Source of the DNA: CALNYX01 sp942490925 | Lineage (GTDB): Bacteria > Chlamydiota > Chlamydiia > Chlamydiales > JAAKFR01 | Assembly: GCA_942490925.1 (NCBI GenBank) | Contig: CALNYX010000017.1 | Coordinates: 372,001-436,000 of the forward strand | DNA: 64,000 nucleotides | Direction of reading: 5' to 3' | Part shown: positions 58,697 to 64,000 of the stretch, in pieces | How the letters are laid out: each line of letters starts with the position of its first letter | Numbering within the stretch: position 1 is the stretch's first letter | Notes under the pieces: generated by a model | What the model was told of the DNA's origin: nothing | What the model saw: only the letters and a program-made list of their open reading frames with translations | Databases searched by the model: none | Program-made: the position numbers and the translations under genes

Positions 58697-59137
58697 ATGA
58701 TCATTGTTGAAATTGCCGGATTTTTAGGTGCAGATGCGGAAGAGCGCTTCACTGCAAATGGAAAGCGCGTTGTCTCTCTTCGTGTCGCAACACGTGTGAG
58801 ACAAGGTGGACAGGATGACACAGTTTGGTGGCGCGTGAATATCTGGGGCGACCGTTATGACAAAATGTTGCCTTACTTGAAAAAGGGGAGTTCAGTCATC
58901 GTAATCGGAGATATGGCTAAACCCGATGTCTACACTGCTAAAGATGGCAGCACACAAGTTTCGATGACAATCAACGCTGAAATCATCAAGTTTAGCCCCT
59001 TTGGCAAACCAGATCGTGATCAGAAACCAGCTTCACCTTCGAACCAGCAACCTGCAATGGCCGGAGCTGCAAGTGAAGAAATGGCTTCTTACGGTTCACT
59101 TGATCAAGGCTCAACTGGAGATGATTTACCCTTCTAA
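58697..59137 (+). CDS. ssb: Single-stranded DNA-binding protein
   Basis: Binds single-stranded DNA in replication and repair. The 146-residue protein has the OB-fold wording GFLGADAEERFTANGKRVVS, TVWWRVNIWGDRYDKMLPYL, KKGSSVIVIGDMAKP and a disordered linker ending in the acidic tip DDLPF used to recruit partner proteins. The stop and pepA start overlap as TAATG. Conserved chlamydial gene order. Confidence 0.95.
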   Translation: MIIVEIAGFLGADAEERFTANGKRVVSLRVATRVRQGGQDDTVWWRVNIWGDRYDKMLPYLKKGSSVIVIGDMAKPDVYTAKDGSTQVSMTINAEIIKFSPFGKPDRDQKPASPSNQQPAMAGAASEEMASYGSLDQGSTGDDLPF

Positions 59138-60615
59138 TGTTTTCATCGACGCCCCAATTAAAACTACGTAAGCAATCAGATCTACTTGTTGTTCCTTTCT
59201 GGGAGGGAAGCAAGAAGCCTGAACCGGCAGCTCCACTAGAGTCATTACAACTCAAAAGTGCGCTTGATTCAGGAGATTTTCATGGTAAGCATGGTGAGAC
59301 GACGTTGCTCTATTCTAAGAGTAGTAAAGAGCAGCGCGTCCTATTACTTGGGCTCGGTAAAAAAGAAAAAGTCGCAGTTGAGAATCTACGTCTTGCTCAT
59401 GCTGAAGTTGTTAAACTTTGTCAAAAAATGCAGTTAACAAAAGTCAGCCTTGTCGTTCCCGACATTGCAGACCTGCCAAAATTGACAGTGAGCGAGTGTT
59501 TGACTGGTATTTGTGAAGGGATTTTGCTCACCAACTACCAGTGGAAGCAGAGTGCAAAACCAAAGAAAAAGTTGCTGCAACATGTCCAATTGATAGGAGT
59601 TTCTCCTAAAGAGATGAGCGTTGTAAAAGAGACTGAACTCATTGCAGAAGGCGTCTATTTTACACGCGATTTAATCAATGGCGATGCGCACACAGTTACA
59701 CCAGCCTACCTTGTTAAAACAGCAGAAAATATCGCTAAGCAATTTCCAGCAGTCAAAGCGACAATCTTTGACAAAAAGCGTATTGCAAAAGAGCAAATGG
59801 GATTGCTCCAAGCAGTTGCTGCGGGAGGTCCACACGATCCAGCCTTTATTATTCTCAAATATGAGGGTCAACCACAATCCAAAGATCACACCGTTGTTGT
59901 TGGAAAAGGTGTAACATACGATACAGGCGGCCTCGATTTGAAGACAGCTGCTGGAATGTTGACCATGCGCGACGACATGTCAGGCGCAGCAACAGCTTTA
60001 GGCACGGTCGCAACGGCAGCCTCTCTAAAGCTCAAAATTAATGTCACAGCAGTTGTTCCAACAACTGAAAATGCCATTGACGCGCATAGCTTTAAGCCAG
60101 GCGACGTCTACACATCACTTAGTGGGACAACTGTTGAGATTGGCAATACCGATGCTGAAGGGCGTTTGATCTTAGCCGATGCATTAACCTACTCCGTTAA
60201 AAAATTGGCCCCAACTCGCATCATTGACTTTGCTACCTTAACCGGCGCAATGGTTGTCGCACTCGGCTATGACCTTGCGGGCCTTTTCTCTAACAATGAC
60301 AAATTGGCAAAAGAACTGTTAGTAGCCTCCGAAAAATGTGCTGAGCCACTTTGGCGCTTTCCACTCCATGCCCCCTACAAAAAACAGCTCGAATCAGATA
60401 TTGCAGACCTCTGTAATATCGGTGGACGTGCTGGAGGATCAATCGTAGCAGCCCTATTTTTAGAGCATTTCCTCACAAAATCAGTGCCATGGGCGCACAT
60501 CGATCTTTCTACAGCCTTCCAAAACAAAGCCTCAGGCTACTGGCCCAAGAATGGCGTTGGGTTTGGAGTCCGTTTAATGATTGATTTTCTAAGATCTTTA
60601 CCCTCAGCCACTTAA
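59137..60615 (+). CDS. pepA: Leucyl aminopeptidase (family M17)
   Basis: Removes N-terminal residues from peptides; two-metal enzyme. The 492-residue protein has the substrate and metal site VGKGVTYDTGGLDLKTAAGM (lysine, aspartates), MRDDMSGAATALG, VVPTTENAIDAHSFKPGDV and the M17 signature NTDAEGRLILADAL. The N-terminal macro-like domain is present (LLVVPFWEGSKK). PepA can also bind DNA in some bacteria. Coupled to ssb and followed by hctB. Confidence 0.95.
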   Translation: MFSSTPQLKLRKQSDLLVVPFWEGSKKPEPAAPLESLQLKSALDSGDFHGKHGETTLLYSKSSKEQRVLLLGLGKKEKVAVENLRLAHAEVVKLCQKMQLTKVSLVVPDIADLPKLTVSECLTGICEGILLTNYQWKQSAKPKKKLLQHVQLIGVSPKEMSVVKETELIAEGVYFTRDLINGDAHTVTPAYLVKTAENIAKQFPAVKATIFDKKRIAKEQMGLLQAVAAGGPHDPAFIILKYEGQPQSKDHTVVVGKGVTYDTGGLDLKTAAGMLTMRDDMSGAATALGTVATAASLKLKINVTAVVPTTENAIDAHSFKPGDVYTSLSGTTVEIGNTDAEGRLILADALTYSVKKLAPTRIIDFATLTGAMVVALGYDLAGLFSNNDKLAKELLVASEKCAEPLWRFPLHAPYKKQLESDIADLCNIGGRAGGSIVAALFLEHFLTKSVPWAHIDLSTAFQNKASGYWPKNGVGFGVRLMIDFLRSLPSAT

Positions 60616-60730
60616 CAAGATCTCCTCCTGCCCGAGACAAAGAAATATTTTTTTTTGCTAAAGTCTCTCGGTTAAATTGCCGATAGAACGATTAGGCTAT
60701 TGCTATAATTAAATGATAGGAGGCAAGCCC

Positions 60731-61532
60731 ATGTTAAGACGCCAACGAAGAAGAGCATCTGCGTCTTCTAGTAAACGTCCTGCGGCTAAGCGTAAACCAG
60801 CTAAGAAAACAGCTGCTAAGCGTAAACCGGCTCGTAAGACAACTGCTAGAAAAACAACTGCTCGCAGAAAAGCTGCTCCTAAGCGTAAAGCGGCTCCTAA
60901 ACGTAAGACAGCTACAAAGCGTAAAGCAGCTCCTAAACGTAAGACAGCTACTAAGCGTAAAGTTACAAAGCGTAAAGCAGCTCCTAAACGTAAGACAGCT
61001 ACTAAGCGTAAAGTTACAAAGCGTAAAGCAGCTCCTAAACGTAAAGCAGCTACTAAGCGTAAAGTTACAAAGCGTAAAGCAGCTCCTAAACGTAAGACAG
61101 CTACTAAGCGTAAAGTTACCAAGCGTAGCGGCTCCTAAACGTAAAGCAGCTACTAAGCGTAAAGTTACAAAGCGTAAAGCAGCTCCTAAACGTAAGACAG
61201 CTACAAAGCGTAAAGCAGCTCCTAAACGTAAGACAGCTACAAAGCGTAAAGCAGCTCCTAAACGCAAAGCAGCTACTAAGCGTAAAGTTACAAAGCGTAA
61301 AGCAGCTCCTAAACGCAAAGCAGCTCCTAAGCGCGGTAAGAGAAAAGCAGTAAAAGCTTCTTCTCCTGCTCGCCGTCGTCGCAAATCTAGCTGTTCAGCT
61401 AGAAAGTGCTCGATGCATGCTGCTCCAAAAAAAAGAGCTTCAAGACGTCAACAGAAGCAAAATGCTTCGCACACAGTGCAAAACTGGCGTCGTAATGTCA
61501 TGAGAGTTTACGGTAAACAAGCTGTTTGCTAA
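60731..61532 (+). CDS. hctB: Histone-like protein Hc2, reading frame broken by a 2-base deletion
   Basis: Hc2 condenses the chromosome in the infectious elementary body. The ATG at 60731 has AGGAGG seven bases upstream. The first frame codes RRQRRRASASSSKRPAAKRK followed by pentameric/octameric repeats (KRKAAPKRKTATKRKVT) and stops at 61138. At about 61123, where all other copies have CGTAAAGC, the sequence reads CGTAGC, two bases fewer. The other frame continues without interruption for 136 codons through more repeats into a non-repetitive C-terminus with CSARKCSMHAAPKKRASRR and NWRRNVMRVYGKQAVC, ending at 61532. The full gene would have about 267 codons. Either a real phase-like mutation or a sequencing error in a repeat. 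Confidence 0.85.
60880..61330 (+). repeat. Tandem lysine/arginine-rich coding repeats of hctB
   Basis: Units such as AAAGCAGCTCCTAAACGTAA and GACAGCTACTAAGCGTAAAG recur about ten times in irregular order, encoding KAAPKRKTATKRKVTKR. Copy number is known to vary in Hc2 of other chlamydiae. The repeat is prone to slippage and to assembly error. Confidence 0.9.
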
Positions 61533-61562
61533 CTCGACTTTCTGACATTCATTAAGCGTGTC

Positions 61563-61598
61563 AGTGGCAGAAAGGTTCTCTTTCTGCCACTTTTTTTT
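61563..61598 (+). terminator. Rho-independent terminator of hctB
   Basis: A perfect 12-bp stem AGTGGCAGAAAG/CTTTCTGCCACT with loop GTTCT, followed by eight T. It lies 31 bases after the stop of the complete hctB frame (61532), not after the premature stop, which suggests that the longer frame is the true gene. Confidence 0.92.
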
Positions 61599-61631
61599 GC
61601 CCAATATCATCTAAACGACTATTCTATCCCC

Positions 61632-62591
61632 ATGAAAACAGACTCTCTGGGGCAATTCCGTAAAAATATTGAGAACTACTCAATTCGCCTCATTATTGCT
61701 GCCGATGATGCTGAACGTGAAGAGGGAATTCAAGCTGCTCTTACAGGTCCCCCAGTTGTTCTAACAGCAATGAATTTCAATGAATTTTCTCAAGAAGTTG
61801 AAACTCTCCCTTTTTTATCAAAAAAACGGCATGTGTTACTCAAGTATCTTGAAGATCTTAAAAAAGATGAGATCGAGAAAGTCCTTACATACGTCAAAAA
61901 TCCAAATCCCCATGTAATCCTGACGCTTTCAGCTAGGGCGCTCACTGGTAAATTGCTCAAAGTGGTAGATGAGTGTGGCACGATCTATCATCTGCCAACA
62001 GAGAAGCCGTGGGAGCGTGAGAGGCGGCTTGCTGACACACTATCACATGAAGCAGCAGCTCAAGGGGTTGTCTTGCCTCTTCCTATAGCAACTGAGTTTG
62101 TTAAGGCTTTTGGAACAGACAAGAGTCTGCTCAAACAAGAGCTGTCAAAGCTTATCTGCTATGTAGGTGAACGGAAGGCAGTCACTGCGGAGGATATTCG
62201 CGCAATTTCGGTGCCGATGCCTCAGGAGACGCTTTGGCAACTTGGTGAAGCTCTTTTCTCCTCAAATTTTCCACTTGCTCATAGCACGTTACTAGGGTTG
62301 CTTCAGGAGGGGATTGTTATTTTCCCTATCCTCAGTAGTCTACGTTCGCAAAGTGAGACGGCGTTGCGAACTTTGCAGGCTCATCAAAGAGGAGGCAATG
62401 GCGCTGTACAAAAAGAGTTTCCCTATCTGAAAGGGAGGCTATTGGATAAAAAAATGAACCTCTATAACCGTTTTGGTCAGGCGAAACTGCAAAAAACGTT
62501 GCATCAGATTTTCTTAGCTGAGCTTGAAGCACGCAATAGCGCGTTACCACCAGAATGGATTTTAGAAAAACTCTTGGTTAAACTGACATGA
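61632..62591 (+). CDS. holA: DNA polymerase III delta subunit (HolA)
   Basis: Clamp-loader subunit that opens the sliding clamp. The 319-residue protein has the layout of delta: N-terminal AAA-like domain without a Walker A (IRLIIAADDAEREEGIQAAL, LPFLSKKRHVLLKYLEDLKK), a middle lid domain (GTDKSLLKQELSKLICYVGE, where the conserved D..L..EL.KL pattern stands out) and a C-terminal helical collar. Its place between hctB and the methylase is conserved in Chlamydia. Overlaps the next gene by four bases. Confidence 0.87.
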   Translation: MKTDSLGQFRKNIENYSIRLIIAADDAEREEGIQAALTGPPVVLTAMNFNEFSQEVETLPFLSKKRHVLLKYLEDLKKDEIEKVLTYVKNPNPHVILTLSARALTGKLLKVVDECGTIYHLPTEKPWERERRLADTLSHEAAAQGVVLPLPIATEFVKAFGTDKSLLKQELSKLICYVGERKAVTAEDIRAISVPMPQETLWQLGEALFSSNFPLAHSTLLGLLQEGIVIFPILSSLRSQSETALRTLQAHQRGGNGAVQKEFPYLKGRLLDKKMNLYNRFGQAKLQKTLHQIFLAELEARNSALPPEWILEKLLVKLT

Positions 62592-63286
62592 CTCTCTATC
62601 TCTTCCCTAATTTACTCGGTGCTGAAGCCGACCCAGCCCTTTATCTGCCAGCTGGCATGGATCAGGCAATGGCAGAAATCGATGGGCTGATTGCCGAAAG
62701 CGAAGGGGGAGGGCGCCGTTTTCTCAAACGGTTTAAGACCAAAAAAAGAGCTCACGAGATGCCAATTGCCCTGATGCAAGAAAAGGCAGAGTTTCTTCTC
62801 CGTCCGGTCAAAGCAGGGGGAGAGACTTGGGGAGTGGTTTCGGATGCGGGACTGCCCTGTTTAGCAGATCCAGGGGCAAAGCTCGTGCACAATGCAAGGC
62901 GTTTAAATTTGCCGATTAAGACATTTTCTGGTCCTTCATCAATCACAATGGCGCTGATGCTTTCGGGCTTGCCAGGGCAACGTTTCTGTTTTTGGGGATA
63001 CATCTCCAAAGAACCAAAGCAACGCGAGTTGGAGCTGCGTATGCTCGAAACTAGAGCGATCGAGGAGAAGAGTACACAGATTTTCATCGAAGCACCCTAT
63101 CGCAATCAGCATACCTTAAAAAGCTGTCTAGCCACCCTCAAACCTCAAACACTGCTCTGTGTTGCTAGTGAGTTGACTCTTCCAGACGAGAGAATTGAGA
63201 CAACCACAATCCAACTCTGGCGCAAAATTGAGCCTTTTCTAAAGAAAAAGCCCGCTATTTTCCTCATTAGTTGCTCACAGGTATAA
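62588..63286 (+). CDS. SAM-dependent tetrapyrrole-methylase-fold protein (RsmI-like)
   Basis: A 232-residue protein with GVVSDAGLPCLADPGAKLVH and FSGPSSITMALMLSGLPGQR, the hallmark of RsmI, which 2'-O-methylates C1402 of 16S rRNA, followed by FIEAPYRNQHTLKSCL. It lacks RsmI's N-terminal GNLGD motif, having YLFPNLLGAEADPALYLPAG instead, and belongs to the shorter chlamydial/proteobacterial branch. Methyl acceptor therefore uncertain. Last gene of the conserved block. Confidence 0.82.
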   Translation: MTLYLFPNLLGAEADPALYLPAGMDQAMAEIDGLIAESEGGGRRFLKRFKTKKRAHEMPIALMQEKAEFLLRPVKAGGETWGVVSDAGLPCLADPGAKLVHNARRLNLPIKTFSGPSSITMALMLSGLPGQRFCFWGYISKEPKQRELELRMLETRAIEEKSTQIFIEAPYRNQHTLKSCLATLKPQTLLCVASELTLPDERIETTTIQLWRKIEPFLKKKPAIFLISCSQV

Positions 63287-63317
63287 TACTAATAATCAGC
63301 AATATCCAATATTTCGA

Positions 63318-63357
63318 ACACGAAAAGTGAGTAAATGTTAACACAAAAAGTGAGTAA
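63318..63357 (+). repeat. 17-base direct repeats 23 bp apart upstream of the last gene
   Basis: ACACGAAAAGTGAGTAAA at 63318-63335 and ACACAAAAAGTGAGTAAA at 63341-63358 differ in one base. The 23-bp period is close to two helical turns, so a dimeric regulator could bind both on one face. They lie 70-110 bases before the start of the gene at 63427. Confidence 0.6.
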
Positions 63358-63426
63358 ACATACGGTTTAGCCTAATAAAATAGTGGCACATCTCTTGCTT
63401 CATCAGTCTTGAACTGAGGGAGCAAG

Positions 63427-64000
63427 ATGGTTAATCCTACTAGGCAAGGGGATGGATTTTGGAGTGAATCACCACAGCCAACTCGGAAAAGTCCGGAGGT
63501 TGTTAAGACTGACACCCTTGCGCAATCCGTGCTTAAAGCAGAGCAAGCAGCGGCTCTTGAACCTAATCAAGAAGCTAGGTTCAAAAGTAACTACGAGTTC
63601 ATCTTGAATCACACAGATCTAGATCATGTGGATGTTCAAGATGGTAGATTGGTTGACGGGGTAGGAAGCGAGGAGGGCAAGGCGCTCATTACGCAGACCT
63701 ATCGCCAAGCATGGGGCAAGCTGATCGATGCAGATCATGGGTATGGAATCAAAGAGAATGCCCTGTACAAACTTGACAAACTACGCGCCCACATTGGTCA
63801 ACATTTCCCAGAGCTACTCACTCACGTTACGTTGAAGCCTGCAGGTAAAAATCCGACTCCAGAGTTACAAAAGCAGCAGCGTGCAAGGCGTGTTGAGATC
63901 GATCTCAAAGTCAGGGAAGTGCGGCAAAAAAACTTGAAGCTTGTCCCATTATCTGAAGCAGAATCTGGTGTGAATCCTACAAAATTTGCTTTCGTTGGAG
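63427..64000 (+). CDS. Hypothetical protein, N-terminal part (runs off the right edge)
   Basis: The open frame starts at ATG 63427 with GAGGGAG nine bases upstream and continues for 191 codons to the window end. The product begins MVNPTRQGDGFWSESPQPTR, is hydrophilic and lacks a signal peptide; a lysine/glutamate/glutamine-rich helical middle (about residues 70-160) contains KLIDADHGYGIKENALYKL and KQQRARRVEIDLKVREVRQK. No family recognised. It could be a type III effector given its disordered, serine/proline-containing start, but that is only suggestion. Preceded by the pair of direct repeats at 63318-63358. Confidence 0.65.
   Translation, partial: MVNPTRQGDGFWSESPQPTRKSPEVVKTDTLAQSVLKAEQAAALEPNQEARFKSNYEFILNHTDLDHVDVQDGRLVDGVGSEEGKALITQTYRQAWGKLIDADHGYGIKENALYKLDKLRAHIGQHFPELLTHVTLKPAGKNPTPELQKQQRARRVEIDLKVREVRQKNLKLVPLSEAESGVNPTKFAFVG

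Noticed and set aside
60709..61384. Long leucine/arginine-rich open frames on the minus strand opposite hctB
   Set aside because: They mirror the lysine/arginine repeat on the plus strand; hctB is supported by its ribosome-binding site, terminator and chlamydial gene order.

Overview
The window is from a member of the Chlamydiota, most likely an environmental (amoeba- or other protist-associated) chlamydia rather than the genus Chlamydia. The evidence is a histone-like Hc2 gene, a MOMP-type porin, chlamydial type III chaperones (Slc1-like, Mcsc-like), a plant-like FabI, the futalosine menaquinone genes and gene order that, from memory, follows Chlamydia trachomatis in several blocks (dcd-ruvB ... 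glgX-slc1-ssb-pepA-hctB-holA-rsmI; accA/msbA; mqnB-mqnD-dnaQ-mcsc; PP2C-nifS-CBS-CBS; fabI-rlu-mutY). Unlike Chlamydia it carries a glucokinase, an aconitase and flagellar export genes. I cannot name the genus.

Layout. 1-1.6 kb: truncated kdsB, a secreted protein and a DoxX membrane protein. 1.6-6.9 kb: two paralogous inclusion-membrane-type (Inc-like) proteins with the same N-terminal transmembrane hairpin and C-terminal domain, flanking tsaC; the larger one also has a proline-rich repeat and a CX5R phosphatase-like motif. 6.9-11.7 kb: metabolic run acn, dipeptidase, glucokinase, L,D-transpeptidase. 11.8-16.1 kb: a 1423-residue protein built from a degenerate repeat of about 35 residues that I do not recognise. 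16.5-19.4 kb: accA-msbA. 19.6-22.9 kb: an AT-rich gene for an F-box plus helical-repeat protein, a likely host-ubiquitin-system effector. 23.2-29.1 kb: one leftward run of eleven closely spaced genes, fliO-fliP-fliQ-fliR-small lipoprotein-csrA-mcsc-dnaQ-mqnD-mqnB-oxidoreductase. 29.1-37.9 kb: folate, fatty acid, rRNA modification, LPS glycosylation and DNA repair genes. 38-43.3 kb: a cluster of four related proteins, three with Inc-type hairpins, sharing a small repeated domain, interleaved with mazG and a methyltransferase. 43.3 kb: the SRP RNA. 43.4-47.5 kb: an asparagine-synthetase-like pseudoenzyme, a lipoprotein and a CPBP protease whose 3' end has been tandemly copied. 47.5-53.8 kb: MOMP-like porin, PP2C phosphatase, cysteine desulfurase, two CBS/CorC proteins, FtsB-like protein, dcd. 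53.9-63.3 kb: the conserved chlamydial block from ruvB to the rsmI-like methylase. 63.4-64 kb: start of a gene that leaves the window.

Themes. Housekeeping genes are in tight, overlapping operons. Lineage-specific material (Inc-like proteins, giant repeat protein, F-box protein) sits between conserved blocks and probably serves host interaction. No tRNA, CRISPR array, insertion sequence or integrase was seen. The observations most worth following are the flagellar export operon with csrA, the two Inc-like families, the F-box repeat protein, the AsnB-like protein with both active sites altered, the 81-bp tandem array at the end of the CPBP gene, and the 2-base frameshift inside hctB.
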